Shown here one piece after another: positions 1-9,887 of a stretch of DNA of 64,000 nt (positions are counted from its first letter, which is position 1; every line of letters starts with the position of its first letter). The notes below the pieces were generated by a model. That model worked only from the letters and a program-made list of their open reading frames with translations. It was not told the DNA's origin and did no database searches. The stretch comes from Aequorivita sp. H23M31. Lineage in GTDB: Bacteria > Bacteroidota > Bacteroidia > Flavobacteriales > Flavobacteriaceae. The translations under genes and the position numbers were made by a program. Location: the NCBI RefSeq assembly GCF_004022485.1, contig NZ_CP034951.1:186001-250000 (forward strand). The letters run 5' to 3'.

Positions 1-2
1 AA

Positions 3-227
3 ATAAGTCAGGATACTGGTCGCAAAGGCGGTGGCGGTAAAGATCGCGGCAAGAGAAGAGGTGGAAATGATCGACGTGAAGATGGTGGTGGACGACAAGG
101 CGACTTTAAAAAACGCCGTGGAAGTTTTGATGGTGGAGATAGGTCCAAATTCCAAGGTAAGGGCAGAAGGGGAAGCGAACGTCCTCAAACTGCAGGTACA
201 GGCGGAAGACGCAGAAGAAAGGTCTAA
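3..227 (+). CDS. C-terminal Arg/Gly-rich tail of a protein cut by the window edge
   Basis: The frame beginning at base 3 is open from the window edge to TAA at 225-227 and reads as a tail dominated by Gly, Arg, Lys and Asp, with RGG-like clusters and a final RRRRKV. Such tails are typical of RNA-associated proteins, for example the C-terminus of DEAD-box RNA helicases in this phylum, but the catalytic part lies outside the window, so the family is inference. A rho-independent terminator follows 41 bases later, which supports this frame as the true end. A competing frame from base 31 runs to 237 but has an unnatural composition and is probably a shadow. Confidence 0.55.
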   Translation: MSQDTGRKGGGGKDRGKRRGGNDRREDGGGRQGDFKKRRGSFDGGDRSKFQGKGRRGSERPQTAGTGGRRRRKV

Positions 228-267
228 ATCTTTATGAGGGATCTCTGAATATAAAATTCAAAATTTT

Positions 268-310
268 AAGCTCGATAGAAATAAAAAGTCTATCGAGCTT
301 TTTTATTTTT
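268..310 (+). terminator. Rho-independent terminator
   Basis: A perfect 11-bp stem (268-278 with 290-300) around an A-rich loop is followed by TTTTTTATTTTT. It ends the transcript of the Arg/Gly-rich protein. Nothing else is visible between it and the next gene. Confidence 0.85.
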
Positions 311-450
311 ACCCTTGCCAAGAATTTTGGCCTTTTTTTACTTTAAATGAGTTGTTTCCAAGGCGGAGTTATAAAGTTTCCGTTGATTATTCCCTCGCAT
401 TTCTTGCTTATTTTAACTAATTTCCCCACTTCATTTTGACACGTCCATTT

Positions 451-2886
451 ATGCAGTCCAATCTAAAAAAGTTTCTTCCGCACCTCGTTGTTATTCTGTT
501 ATTTATCATTGCCGCCCTTGCTTACTTTAATCCTGTTTTACAGGGGAAAAAGATATATCAAAGTGATATTATCCAATATTCGGGTATGGCAAAACAACAA
601 AACGATTTCCGAAAGGCCACTGGAGAGGAAACCTACTGGACAGATGCAGCCTTTGGTGGTATGCCAACCTATCAATTAGGGGCGAAATATCCAAATAATT
701 ATATAAAGCAACTAGATCTTGCGATTCGGTTTTTGCCTAGACCAGCGGACTATTTATTTCTTTATTTTATTGGAATGTATATCCTCTTGCTGGTGATGAA
801 AGTAGATTATAAGTTGGCATTCCTAGGAGCCTTGGCATTTGGATTCTCTACTTATTTAATAATAATTCTTGGAGTTGGCCACAATGCTAAAGCCCACGCC
901 ATTGCCTATATGCCTTTGGTGTTAAGCGGAATTTTTCTCACTTTCCGGCGAAAATATCTATACGGATTTCTTTTATTGACCGTGTCTCTTGCTTTGGAAC
1001 TTGTGGCAAACCACTTCCAAATGACATACTATCTGATGCTTTTGGCGATTATAATCTGCATCGTTTTTCTTGTGGATGCCTTTAAAAAGAAAATTTTGCC
1101 GCATTTTTTCACGGCTATCGGAATCATGGCAGTTGCATCCGTAATAGCTCTTGGTCTGAATGCAACAAATATATTGGCTACAAAGGAATATGCCGAAACC
1201 TCCACAAGAGGAAAAACTGAACTTACCATTAATTCTGATGGGACTCCAAGAGATAATGAACACGGTTTGGGATACGATTATATTACCGAATATAGTTACG
1301 GTCGATTGGAAAGCTTTAATTTATTTATTCCCCGATTTATGGGGGGAAGTTCTTCGGAAGCTTTTCCGAAGGAATCCAAAACTGTAGAAGAATTGTTGAA
1401 AATGGGTGCTTCACCCCAAGAAGCTAATCAATTTCTATCTGGAATTCCAATGTATTGGGGCGATCAAACCTTTGTTGGGGCGCCAGCATATATTGGAGCT
1501 ATTGTCATTTTTCTTTCCGTATTGGCTTTGTTTTTATTACACGGAAGATTTAAGTGGTGGGCGGTATCGGCCGTTATTTTGACCCTTCTTCTCTCTTGGG
1601 GTAGAAATTTTAGTGGCCTTACAGAATTTTTTATTGATTACGTTCCCATGTACAATAAGTTTCGGGCAGTTTCTTCCATACAGGTTATAATGGAATTGGT
1701 GCTTCCCATATTGGCAATTGTAGGCATACATAAATTTCTTGATAAATCCCTAGATGAAAAGAAAAAGAAGGATTCTTTATTATGGTCAGCTGGAATTGTC
1801 GGTGGTATTGTCCTCTTATTTATCTTCTTCAAATCTTCTTTGTTCAATTTTGCCAGTCCCTACGATAGTTATTTTAGAGATGAAATGGGCTTACCGTTTG
1901 TTGAGGCCATTCGAGAGGATCGAATGTCGCTTTTCACTTCAGATGCTTGGCGATCTTTAATCTTTGTGCTGCTAACAGCAGGAATATTGTGGGCTTTTGT
2001 AAAAGGAAGTGTAAAAAGGGGAGTTGTAATTTCCCTACTTTCCTTGCTTGTTATAATCGATTTGGTTGGTGTGGACAGAAGATATGTAAACGAGAAGGAC
2101 TTTGTACCCGCAACCGTCGTTGACCAACCCTTTGAAAAAAACGGAGCAGATATCCAGATTTTGGAAGATGAGGGTCATTTTCGGGTTTATGATGCTACCG
2201 TAAATGCATTTAATAGCGCAAGGGCAAGTTATTTTCACAATGCTCTGGGAGGATACCACGCCGCTAAGCCTGGTAGAATGCAGGATTTATTTGAGTTTTA
2301 TATAAGCAAGGGAGATATTGGAATTCTTAATATGCTGAATGTCCGCTATATAATCATGCAGAATAAGAATGGCGGTCCAGTGGCTCAGAGAAATCCATAT
2401 GCAAATGGAAGCGCATGGTTCGTGGAAAATGTTTTACCCGCAGAAAATGCAAATCAGGAGATTGAGCTGTTGGACAGTTTGGATACCAAAAAAACTGCTG
2501 TAGTTAATAAGGAATTTATTTCAAAAATCCCAAGTGAAAAAATAGCCAGAGATAGTATTGCCACTATCGATCTGTTTGAATACAAGCCCGATCATTTAGT
2601 TTATGAAACCTCATCCAAGTCACCCCAATTGGCGATTTTTTCGGAAATGTACTATCCAAAAGGTTGGAACGCTTATGTAAATGGCAGTCCGGCCGAATAT
2701 ATTAGAGCTGATTATTTATTGCGGGCTATGGTAATCCCGCCTGGAAATAACAAGATTGAGTTTAAGTTTGAACCAAAGGTTATTCAAACAGGAAGTACAA
2801 TTTCATTGGTAAGCAGCATTGCATTCCTATTAATCTTTTTAAGTGGGCTTTACTTTGCCTTCCGTAAGAAAGAAGTTGACAAATAA
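451..2886 (+). CDS. YfhO-family multi-pass membrane protein
   Basis: About 811 residues with roughly a dozen hydrophobic helices. The order is an N-terminal helix, a periplasmic loop containing YWTDAAFGGMPTYQ, a block of helices, a large soluble loop (about residues 560-780), and a last helix before a basic tail. This matches the YfhO family (bacterial membrane protein, PF09586), which resembles GT-C glycosyltransferases; some members help glycosylate lipoteichoic acid in Firmicutes. The substrate here is unknown. The ATG at 451 is preferred; a TTG at 436 would add five residues. The stop overlaps the start of the next glycosyltransferase (TAATG), suggesting co-translation and a shared role in surface glycan assembly. 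Confidence 0.85.
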   Translation: MQSNLKKFLPHLVVILLFIIAALAYFNPVLQGKKIYQSDIIQYSGMAKQQNDFRKATGEETYWTDAAFGGMPTYQLGAKYPNNYIKQLDLAIRFLPRPADYLFLYFIGMYILLLVMKVDYKLAFLGALAFGFSTYLIIILGVGHNAKAHAIAYMPLVLSGIFLTFRRKYLYGFLLLTVSLALELVANHFQMTYYLMLLAIIICIVFLVDAFKKKILPHFFTAIGIMAVASVIALGLNATNILATKEYAETSTRGKTELTINSDGTPRDNEHGLGYDYITEYSYGRLESFNLFIPRFMGGSSSEAFPKESKTVEELLKMGASPQEANQFLSGIPMYWGDQTFVGAPAYIGAIVIFLSVLALFLLHGRFKWWAVSAVILTLLLSWGRNFSGLTEFFIDYVPMYNKFRAVSSIQVIMELVLPILAIVGIHKFLDKSLDEKKKKDSLLWSAGIVGGIVLLFIFFKSSLFNFASPYDSYFRDEMGLPFVEAIREDRMSLFTSDAWRSLIFVLLTAGILWAFVKGSVKRGVVISLLSLLVIIDLVGVDRRYVNEKDFVPATVVDQPFEKNGADIQILEDEGHFRVYDATVNAFNSARASYFHNALGGYHAAKPGRMQDLFEFYISKGDIGILNMLNVRYIIMQNKNGGPVAQRNPYANGSAWFVENVLPAENANQEIELLDSLDTKKTAVVNKEFISKIPSEKIARDSIATIDLFEYKPDHLVYETSSKSPQLAIFSEMYYPKGWNAYVNGSPAEYIRADYLLRAMVIPPGNNKIEFKFEPKVIQTGSTISLVSSIAFLLIFLSGLYFAFRKKEVDK

Positions 2887-4163
2887 TGAAGCGTGCCCTT
2901 ATAATAACATATTATTGGCCTCCAGCAGGCGGTCCGGGCGTTCAGCGTTGGCTGAAGTTTGTAAAGTACTTTAATGAATTCGGGATTGAGCCAATCGTTT
3001 ATATTCCTGAAAACCCAAACTATCCATTGGTCGATAAAAATTTGATCAGTGAGGTGCCTGAAATTATTGAGATAATAAAACATCCCATAAAAGAGCCTTA
3101 TAAATTTGCCACACTTCTTTCAAAAAAGAAAACAAAGCAGATGAGCAGCGGAATTATTTCCAAGGATGAAATTTCCCGTATGGAGAAGCTAATGCTCTAT
3201 GTGCGTGGGAATTTTTTTATACCAGATGCGCGCATAGGTTGGGTAAAACCGTCAGTGCAATTTTTATCTGAATATATTTCTAAAAATCCTGTAGATGCGC
3301 TTATCACTACAGGACCCCCGCATAGTCTTCATCTTATCGGCGCGGCACTAAAAAAGAATTTGGGCATTAAATGGATTGCCGATTTTCGGGATCCTTGGAC
3401 TACCATTCACTATCACAAATCACTGCGCCTCAATAAGTCTTCCGAAAAGAAACACAAGGAGCTGGAAGCGGATGTACTCAATAGTGCAGATATAGTTGTA
3501 GTGACAAGTCCAACAACAAAAAAGGAATTTGAAGCAATCACCAAATCTCCCATTTCAGTAATTACCAATGGCTTTGACACTTTCAAAAAGCCACAGGTTT
3601 CATTGGATAAAAAGTTTTCCATTTCCCATATTGGCTCCTTATTAAGTGAGCGAAATCCTGATATTTTGTGGAAGATACTTAATGAGATTTGTGAGGAATA
3701 TCCTTCTTTCAAAGAAGATTTACAATTAAAATTTGCTGGAGCGGTCAGTGAGGAAGTAAAAAACAGTCTTCTTCGTTATAATCTTTTGGAGAGTTCTGAA
3801 TTCCTAGGATATGTTTCACATACGGAAGCAATAAAACTGCAACACCTAAGCCAAGTACTACTTCTGGTGGAAATAAATAGCCCCGAAACGCGCGCTATTA
3901 TTCCTGGAAAACTATTTGAATATTTAGTGGCAAACAGACCAATTCTTTCCTTGGGACCGGAGGGGAGCGATATTAAAAATATCGTCGATGAAACGGAAAC
4001 CGGTAAATTTTTCAATTATGGAGAAGCTGAACAGATTAAAAATCAGATTCTTGAATATTATGGGCAATTTCAAAATGGAAATTTAATCGTATCACCCAAA
4101 AATTTAGAGAAATTCAGTAGAAAAGAATTGACAAAACAAATGGCCTCTTTAATCCTGAATTAA
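2886..4163 (+). CDS. Glycosyltransferase, GT-B fold (family 4-like)
   Basis: A 425-residue protein starting MKRALIITYYWPPAGGPGVQRW, the glycine-rich acceptor-side loop of GT-B enzymes. A central DFRDPW motif and a C-terminal half with a GK-F-EYL segment (about residues 345-355) are typical of family 4 transferases. It should move a sugar from a nucleotide-sugar donor on the cytoplasmic face; donor and acceptor cannot be read from sequence. Its ATG overlaps the YfhO-like stop by one base, so the two are probably one operon. A stem-loop shortly after its stop has its T-run on the other strand, so it mainly serves the convergent gene. Confidence 0.85.
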   Translation: MKRALIITYYWPPAGGPGVQRWLKFVKYFNEFGIEPIVYIPENPNYPLVDKNLISEVPEIIEIIKHPIKEPYKFATLLSKKKTKQMSSGIISKDEISRMEKLMLYVRGNFFIPDARIGWVKPSVQFLSEYISKNPVDALITTGPPHSLHLIGAALKKNLGIKWIADFRDPWTTIHYHKSLRLNKSSEKKHKELEADVLNSADIVVVTSPTTKKEFEAITKSPISVITNGFDTFKKPQVSLDKKFSISHIGSLLSERNPDILWKILNEICEEYPSFKEDLQLKFAGAVSEEVKNSLLRYNLLESSEFLGYVSHTEAIKLQHLSQVLLLVEINSPETRAIIPGKLFEYLVANRPILSLGPEGSDIKNIVDETETGKFFNYGEAEQIKNQILEYYGQFQNGNLIVSPKNLEKFSRKELTKQMASLILN

Positions 4164-4170
4164 TTCTATA

Positions 4171-4212
4171 TAAAAAACCTCCGCTCTTCATCATTGACGA
4201 ATCGCGGAGGTT
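4171..4212 (-). terminator. Rho-independent terminator for the secreted protein gene
   Basis: A perfect 9-bp stem (AACCTCCGC at 4176-4184 with its complement at 4204-4212). Read on the minus strand it runs into TTTTTT. It lies 25 bases past the stop of the minus-strand gene. Confidence 0.8.
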
Positions 4213-4236
4213 CAAACCAACCAATCAACATTCTTT

Positions 4237-5445
4237 TTATCCTCTTGTTCTTGCGCTGTTATTTTGTTTAGAGGAATTACCTCTGGAACTGTCAACAGTT
4301 GCATTGATTCGAGAAGGTGTACTGGAACTTCTTACAGTGTTAGAACGGGTTCCTGACCTTGTTTGAACGTCTGTATTATTTGTTCGTACCGAAGTACTTC
4401 TGGTGTTGGATGATGAAGTTGCGGGAGTATTTCGTATTGTTCTAGTATTTGAAACATTCCCTTGATCATTTGACCGAGTATTATTCGATATCGAGCTTCG
4501 TGTATTCGATGTTTTTATAGGTGTATTATTATTTGTTCTATCATTAGAAGGTGCTATTCTAGTCCCTTTATCATTTACTGAAGAAGCATTCGTTCTAATG
4601 TTGTCGGAGTTACGATCAATTACGGAATTTCTGCTGTTACTGTCATTATTACGTGTGGTTCCAGTAGAACTGGTGCGGGAATTCTGGTCGGATTGATTGT
4701 TTCTTCCGCTGTTCGCAATCATAGTATTTCTTCGATTTGGATCGTAGTCATTATTTCTAACCACACGACCGTCTTTTTGATGCACCCGGCTTCCTGGTCT
4801 ATAGAATTCCCGTCTAGTATTTTGGTAAACTACACGATCTCTATTTTTATAGTAATGGATATGATCATTGTAACTGTATCTTACTGGGTGATAATATCTT
4901 CTGTAGGGATAGTCGTAAACAATTACGTGAGTATAAATAGGTCTAGCGTAATATACGTGCCAAGGACGATAAATATAGTATGGGTTATAATAATTGATTG
5001 CACCTACACAATGTGAATAATAACCGTAATTGTTATATACTACACGCATTTCACCCACTCGTACAATACGTCTATCGTTATAATTGATATCCACGTTACC
5101 AGCCCGCACGATACGACCATATACGTCGTAATAAACAGGAACATTCTCAATTTGTATTACCGCTCCATAATCATCATACTGTATATACGCATCATAATTG
5201 TAACCTGAATTGAAACTTACGTTCATATTGGGAGAGCTTATTGTTATTTGAGATCCTTTTTGAGGGCCAACATAAACAAAGTCAAATTGCCCATCCGGAA
5301 AAATGGAGAATTCTACATTCCCCTCTACAAAAATGAAAGCATTGCCGTCGTAACCTCTTCTGAAGTTGTCCTTACTTTCGATGGAGGTAGCATTTGCTGA
5401 AAATCCCATCCAAAGTATGCTGAAAATGAGTATTAGATTCTTCAT
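4237..5445 (-). CDS. Secreted Tyr-rich then Asn/Ser/Thr/Arg-rich protein of unknown function
   Basis: 402 residues. A signal peptide covers about residues 1-19 (MKNLILIFSILWMGFSANA). Residues 30-130 look like beta strands with repeated phrases such as DVYGRIVRAGNVDI. Residues 130-215 are extremely Tyr/His/Arg rich (YNPYYIYRPWHVYY). The rest, to the C-terminus, is low-complexity Asn, Arg, Ser and Thr and probably disordered. I do not recognise a function. Export and unusual composition suggest an envelope or extracellular role. No T9SS or lipoprotein signal is visible. It is monocistronic, with its own terminator. Confidence 0.75.
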   Translation of the reverse strand: MKNLILIFSILWMGFSANATSIESKDNFRRGYDGNAFIFVEGNVEFSIFPDGQFDFVYVGPQKGSQITISSPNMNVSFNSGYNYDAYIQYDDYGAVIQIENVPVYYDVYGRIVRAGNVDINYNDRRIVRVGEMRVVYNNYGYYSHCVGAINYYNPYYIYRPWHVYYARPIYTHVIVYDYPYRRYYHPVRYSYNDHIHYYKNRDRVVYQNTRREFYRPGSRVHQKDGRVVRNNDYDPNRRNTMIANSGRNNQSDQNSRTSSTGTTRNNDSNSRNSVIDRNSDNIRTNASSVNDKGTRIAPSNDRTNNNTPIKTSNTRSSISNNTRSNDQGNVSNTRTIRNTPATSSSNTRSTSVRTNNTDVQTRSGTRSNTVRSSSTPSRINATVDSSRGNSSKQNNSARTRG

Positions 5446-5607
5446 AATTCTGAATTTTAAAATGTTCGTATTCGCTCAGCTTGAAATATGGTGGCAAGCT
5501 TAACCCTCAATAAACAACGACCGTGCCACGATTGTGATAATATGGTAATGAGCTGTTTAGGAAAACAAGAAGAATATATTTGGTTAAGTTATAAGAGAAC
5601 AAAATCA

Positions 5608-5645
5608 AAAATCCGTCCGAGCACATTTAAGCTCAAACGGATTTT
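5608..5645 (-). terminator. Possible terminator hairpin
   Basis: A 9-bp stem (AAAATCCGT at 5608-5616 with ACGGATTTT at 5637-5645) with an inner GAGC/GCTC pairing; on the minus strand it is followed by a T-rich run. It stands in a 500-base stretch without a confident gene, so what it terminates is unclear. Confidence 0.35.
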
Positions 5646-5910
5646 CGAATCTAACCAACCAAAAAAACTAAACTATTCTGGAAGGCCTATATTCAATTAG
5701 CGTGCCGAACATCATTTTAATGGTTAATGGATTTAAATTCATTTCCTTCAAATCATTTAATAGGAATTTTTTAAAACGACGGATGATGGAATTATAGTAG
5801 GAATCTTAATGGTTGGTCCTTGAGATTTATATCCAAAAGAGATAGGGTTTTCGTTTCGGAATGAATGCCGAATCTTAAAATTTCTTGCTCACTGTTTCGC
5901 GTATAGACAT
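5646..5910 (-). other. Gene-poor stretch, possible decayed coding remnant
   Basis: No intact gene is visible. On the minus strand two frames are open in succession: about 5910-5787 (ending in PLRFLL then stop), then about 5800-5690 (ending EYRPSRIV then stop). They overlap near 5790 as if one indel split a short reading frame. Neither has a good start codon. This may be a remnant or chance. Confidence 0.2.
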
Positions 5911-5945
5911 AAAAAAACCCCGAAAAGCTAATTCCAGGGTTTTTC
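5911..5945 (-). terminator. Terminator of the sigma factor / small protein transcript
   Basis: AAAAACCC pairs with GGGTTTTT around an 18-base loop; on the minus strand the second arm continues into a seven-T run. It lies just past the stop of the 50-residue gene at 5952 and closes that transcript. Confidence 0.75.
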
Positions 5946-5951
5946 CAAAGT

Positions 5952-6104
5952 TTAGTTAAGAAGCGCTTCAAACTTCTTATTATGGCAATCTATAACACTT
6001 AAAGCCATCGAATAATCCAGAAGAAATTTAATGGTTTCCTCTTTTGGGACAAGTTTTTTATTCACGCCGCCCATACGTGATGTATTAAAGTATATTTTTT
6101 GCAT
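5952..6104 (-). CDS. Small 50-residue protein downstream of the sigma factor
   Basis: ATG at 6104 opens a 50-codon frame (MQKIYFNTSRMGGVNKKLVP, then KEETIKFLLDYSMALSV and a short polar end). It lies 58 bases after the sigma factor stop, on the same strand, and 7 bases before a strong terminator. Composition is protein-like, with an amphipathic helix at about residues 20-38. No function is recognised. The arrangement suggests co-transcription with the sigma factor; whether it modulates the sigma factor is speculation. It is easily missed because it is short. Confidence 0.65.
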   Translation of the reverse strand: MQKIYFNTSRMGGVNKKLVPKEETIKFLLDYSMALSVIDCHNKKFEALLN

Positions 6105-6162
6105 AGAGTATATATTTAAAGTTAATACTCTGAAAGAACGTCGAAAAATATTCTTTATTGCA

Positions 6163-6747
6163 TTAATTGGTCAATACAATATTATGTTTTTCAATCACTT
6201 TGCGCAGATTGATCAATGCGTACCGCATGCGACCCAGAGCCGTATTAATACTCACGCCGGTTTGCTCACTAATTTCCTTAAAGCTCATATCCTTGTAAAT
6301 TCGCATAACCAAAACCTCTTTTTGGTCCTCAGGAAGTTCTTGGATTAGTCGTCGAACATCGTCTTCAACTTGTCCTTTTATAATTCTCTTCTCTATATTA
6401 AGCGAGTTATCACTCAATACAGAAAAGATATTGAAGTCATTATTGTTTTCAAATTTGGGCATACGGTTATTTCTTCTAAAGTGGTCTATAACCAAATTAT
6501 GGGCGATCCTCATCACCCAAGGAAGAAATTTTCCTTCTTCGTTGTAAGCGCCTTTTTTCAAGGTTTTGATTACCTTAATAAAAGTGTCCTGGAAGATATC
6601 CTCAGATACATCCCGGTCGAAAACTTTGGAATAAATAAAACTGTAGATCCTTTGCTTATGGCGGTTTATAAGTTCACAAAGGGCGGATTCATTACCGTTC
6701 ATATAGGCGTTTACCAAAAACGCATCAGAGTTCGTGCTTTGCTTCAT
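6163..6747 (-). CDS. RNA polymerase sigma factor, ECF-type sigma-70 family
   Basis: 194 residues. Region 2 includes the segment DVSEDIFQDTFIKVIKTL and LPWVMRIAHNLVIDHFRR, which bind core polymerase and the -10-like element. Region 4 is a helix-turn-helix (DMSFKEISEQTGVSINTALGR) for the upstream promoter element. The length is usual for extracytoplasmic-function sigma factors, and such a factor near the sequence MKQSTNSDAFLVNAYMNGNE is widespread in flavobacteria. No anti-sigma factor gene is adjacent; only the 50-residue gene follows. Confidence 0.9.
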   Translation of the reverse strand: MKQSTNSDAFLVNAYMNGNESALCELINRHKQRIYSFIYSKVFDRDVSEDIFQDTFIKVIKTLKKGAYNEEGKFLPWVMRIAHNLVIDHFRRNNRMPKFENNNDFNIFSVLSDNSLNIEKRIIKGQVEDDVRRLIQELPEDQKEVLVMRIYKDMSFKEISEQTGVSINTALGRMRYALINLRKVIEKHNIVLTN

Positions 6748-6959
6748 ATCAGTTCTTCTTAAATAATAAACAACTACAATTTTCGTTGCTTGGTTACTAA
6801 TTGGATTAAGAGTAGTGATATGCTATAGGCAATAAATTTTATATATGACGTTTGTAAGCGGTAAATATAATAAGAAAGATTTCACAAATGCAAAAAAAAG
6901 GTTAATTTTTACCGTTAAATATTAATATTCTCTTATGCTCCAAGCTTAGAGTGATGTGG

Positions 6960-6967
6960 TATCTTTG
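6960..6967 (+). promoter_or_regulatory. Bacteroidota -7 element before uvrA
   Basis: TATCTTTG matches the Bacteroidota TANNTTTG box, 28 bases before the uvrA start. No clear TTTG lies 19-20 bases upstream, so strength is uncertain. No SOS-box-like palindrome was recognised. Confidence 0.45.
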
Positions 6968-6995
6968 CAAAAATCCTTGAAAAACACGTAAAAAA

Positions 6996-9773
6996 TTGGA
7001 TAGCAAAACCGTTGACATCAAAAAAAACATCCTGATTCAGGGTGCAAAACTCCATAATTTAAAAAATATTTCTGTCGTTATTCCTCGGAATAAACTGGTG
7101 GTTATTACCGGACTTTCGGGGAGCGGGAAATCCAGCCTTGCCTTTGATACGCTATATGCTGAAGGGCAGCGAAGGTATGTTGAAAGTCTTTCCAGTTATG
7201 CCCGGCAATTCTTGGGCCGCTTGGACAAACCCAAAGTGGATTCTATAAAGGGAATTTCTCCAGCTATTGCAATTGAGCAAAAAGTAAATGCAACAAATCC
7301 ACGTTCCACAGTAGGAACTTCCACGGAAATATATGACTACCTTAAATTGCTATTTACAAGAATAGGGAAAACAATTTCGCCCGTTTCTGGTAATGAGGTT
7401 AAAAAAGAAACCACCACGGATGTTATTAATTTCGTAAAGGAATTTCCCGAAGGAGAAAAATTGCTTCTTCTAGCTCCTGTTTATTTGGAGGAAGGCCGAA
7501 CTATGGAAAATAAAATCCAGGTTTTATCTCAACAGGGATATTCAAGAATAAAAGTTGATGGGGAAGTAATCAGAATAGATGCTTTAGATAAGAAAAAAGC
7601 TCCAAAGAAAATTGATCTGGTTGTAGATAGGGTTATCACGAAAAATGACGAAGACTTCTACCATCGACTTGCCGATGCCGTTGAAATAGCATTTTTTGAA
7701 GGAAAAGGGGAATTATATATAGAAGAGGTTGAAACGAAGAAAATAAGGGAATTCAACAACCGTTTTGAAGCGGACGGTATCCTTTTTATGGAGCCGAACG
7801 TTCACCTATTCAGCTTCAATAATCCTTATGGTGCCTGTCCTGTTTGTGAGGGTTATGGTGATGTTATAGGTATTGATGAGGATTTGGTAATCCCCAATAC
7901 TGCTCTTTCAGTTTTTGAAAATGCCATTTTTCCCTGGCGTGGCGAAAGCATGAGCTGGTATCGGGATCAATTGGTAAACAATGCATATAAATTTGATTTT
8001 CCAATTCACAAACCCTGGTTTCAGTTAACCGAAAAACAAAAACAATTGGTTTGGGACGGGAATAAACATTTTGAGGGTCTGAATGCGTTTTTTTCCTTTT
8101 TAGAATCTAAAAGTTATAAGATCCAGAATCGGGTTATGCTTTCCAGATATCGTGGAAAGACAAAATGCAGTGTCTGCAAGGGAAAACGTCTTCGTCCAGA
8201 GGCTTCGTACGTAAAAATAAACAACACTTCTATTCAGGAATTGGTTGAGCTGCCTTTAAACCATTTAGCCGAATTCTTTGAAAATATAAAACTTTCGGAA
8301 TATGATGCTACTGTCGCAAAGCGTTTGTTATTGGAGATAAATAACCGTTTACGTTTTCTAAAAGATGTTGGGTTAGGATATTTAACTTTAAATCGAAAAT
8401 CCAATACCTTATCAGGTGGGGAATCACAACGCATCAATCTGGCAACTTCTTTGGGAAGTAGTCTGGTCGGTTCAATGTATATTCTGGATGAGCCCAGTAT
8501 TGGACTTCATCCCAAGGATACTGAAAGATTGATTGACGTATTAAAATCGCTGCGTGATTTGGGTAATACAGTGATTGTTGTAGAACACGATGAGGATATA
8601 ATGAAGGCTGCCGACGAAATTATAGACATTGGACCCGAAGCGGGAACGTTTGGGGGCGAGGTAGTTGCTCAGGGTACTTACGACGAAATTCTAAAATCTG
8701 ATTCCCTTACCGCCAAGTATCTCAATGGAGAAATGGAAATTGAAATTCCCAAAAAGCGCCGAACATCAAAAAATAAGATTTCCATCAGTGGGGCACGACA
8801 GAATAACCTCAACAATATCGATGTTTCCTTTCAGCTTAATGCGTTTACCGCAGTAACAGGTGTATCCGGAAGTGGTAAAAGTACCTTGGTCCAGAAAATT
8901 TTATATCCCGCTTTGCTTAGGCAAATTGGTGGTTATGGGGAGAAACCCGGTCAATTTTCGGAATTAACAGGTGATTTCGACAATATAAAAAGTATTGAAT
9001 TTATTGACCAAAACCCTATTGGGAGGTCGAGTAGGAGCAATCCGGTTACCTATATAAAAGCCTACGACGATATCAGGAATCTTTTTGCGGCCCAAAAGCT
9101 TTCAGATATTCGCGGTTATAAGCCCAAACATTTCAGTTTTAACGTGGATGGCGGGCGTTGCGAAACTTGTAAAGGAGAAGGTGAAGTTACCATAGAAATG
9201 CAGTTTATGGCGGATGTGCATTTGGTCTGCGAGGTCTGTAACGGGAAGCGTTTCAAAAAAGAAGTTTTGGAAGTTACTTTTCACAACAAAAACATTGACG
9301 ATATCCTTACTATGACGGTAGATGATGCTGTTGCTTTTTTCGGAATACATAAGGAAGATAAGATAGCATCCAAGTTACAACCCTTGCAAGATGTAGGATT
9401 GGGCTATGTTCAGTTGGGCCAGAGTTCCTCAACCTTATCTGGAGGCGAGGCACAGCGGATTAAATTGGCGTCCTTTTTAGTGAAAGGAACTTCAAAAGAT
9501 AAAACCCTATTTATTTTTGATGAGCCTACAACCGGACTTCACTTTCACGATATTAAAAAGCTCTTGGCTTCCTTTTATGCATTATTGGATCGTGGTCATA
9601 CTTTAATAGTAGTGGAACATAATTTGGATTTGATTAAATGTGCCGATTACATTATAGATCTAGGACCTGGGGGAGGAGAAAAGGGTGGAAATATTGTGGC
9701 GGAAGGAACCCCAGAAGAAGTAGTCAAATCTAAATCTTCATTTACCGGTCAATATCTGAAAGAAAAACTGTGA
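6996..9773 (+). CDS. uvrA: UvrABC excinuclease subunit A
   Basis: 925 residues, the normal length. UvrA is the dimeric ATPase that scans DNA for bulky lesions and loads UvrB in nucleotide excision repair. Visible motifs are Walker [10 protein letters not shown] at residues 39-47 and GVSGSGKST at about 622, ABC signatures [12 protein letters not shown] (about 471) and [12 protein letters not shown] (about 814), and zinc-binding CxxC pairs near 282, 391, 721 and 745. An in-frame TGA at 6978-6980 and the absence of a nearby ATG make TTG at 6996 the likely start. A UvrD-type helicase follows, a functionally sensible neighbour because UvrD displaces the incised oligonucleotide. Confidence 0.97.
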   Translation: MDSKTVDIKKNILIQGAKLHNLKNISVVIPRNKLVVITGLSGSGKSSLAFDTLYAEGQRRYVESLSSYARQFLGRLDKPKVDSIKGISPAIAIEQKVNATNPRSTVGTSTEIYDYLKLLFTRIGKTISPVSGNEVKKETTTDVINFVKEFPEGEKLLLLAPVYLEEGRTMENKIQVLSQQGYSRIKVDGEVIRIDALDKKKAPKKIDLVVDRVITKNDEDFYHRLADAVEIAFFEGKGELYIEEVETKKIREFNNRFEADGILFMEPNVHLFSFNNPYGACPVCEGYGDVIGIDEDLVIPNTALSVFENAIFPWRGESMSWYRDQLVNNAYKFDFPIHKPWFQLTEKQKQLVWDGNKHFEGLNAFFSFLESKSYKIQNRVMLSRYRGKTKCSVCKGKRLRPEASYVKINNTSIQELVELPLNHLAEFFENIKLSEYDATVAKRLLLEINNRLRFLKDVGLGYLTLNRKSNTLSGGESQRINLATSLGSSLVGSMYILDEPSIGLHPKDTERLIDVLKSLRDLGNTVIVVEHDEDIMKAADEIIDIGPEAGTFGGEVVAQGTYDEILKSDSLTAKYLNGEMEIEIPKKRRTSKNKISISGARQNNLNNIDVSFQLNAFTAVTGVSGSGKSTLVQKILYPALLRQIGGYGEKPGQFSELTGDFDNIKSIEFIDQNPIGRSSRSNPVTYIKAYDDIRNLFAAQKLSDIRGYKPKHFSFNVDGGRCETCKGEGEVTIEMQFMADVHLVCEVCNGKRFKKEVLEVTFHNKNIDDILTMTVDDAVAFFGIHKEDKIASKLQPLQDVGLGYVQLGQSSSTLSGGEAQRIKLASFLVKGTSKDKTLFIFDEPTTGLHFHDIKKLLASFYALLDRGHTLIVVEHNLDLIKCADYIIDLGPGGGEKGGNIVAEGTPEEVVKSKSSFTGQYLKEKL

Positions 9774-9887
9774 TGGCAGTATCTCCTTTGAATAGTGAAA
9801 CGCGTGTGGCTTTTAAAAATTTATTGCGGATAGTTGGGCAAAAAAGCTCTGAATTGGCTATTTTCACAGCTTGAAGAAAAGGATGGT

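Noticed and set aside
31..237. Open frame of 68 codons at the left edge
   Set aside because: The frame from base 3 has a natural Arg/Gly-rich tail composition and ends just before a strong terminator; this one is a shadow.
5488..5700. 70-codon plus-strand frame
   Set aside because: It crosses a terminator-like hairpin and has no recognisable composition or neighbour.
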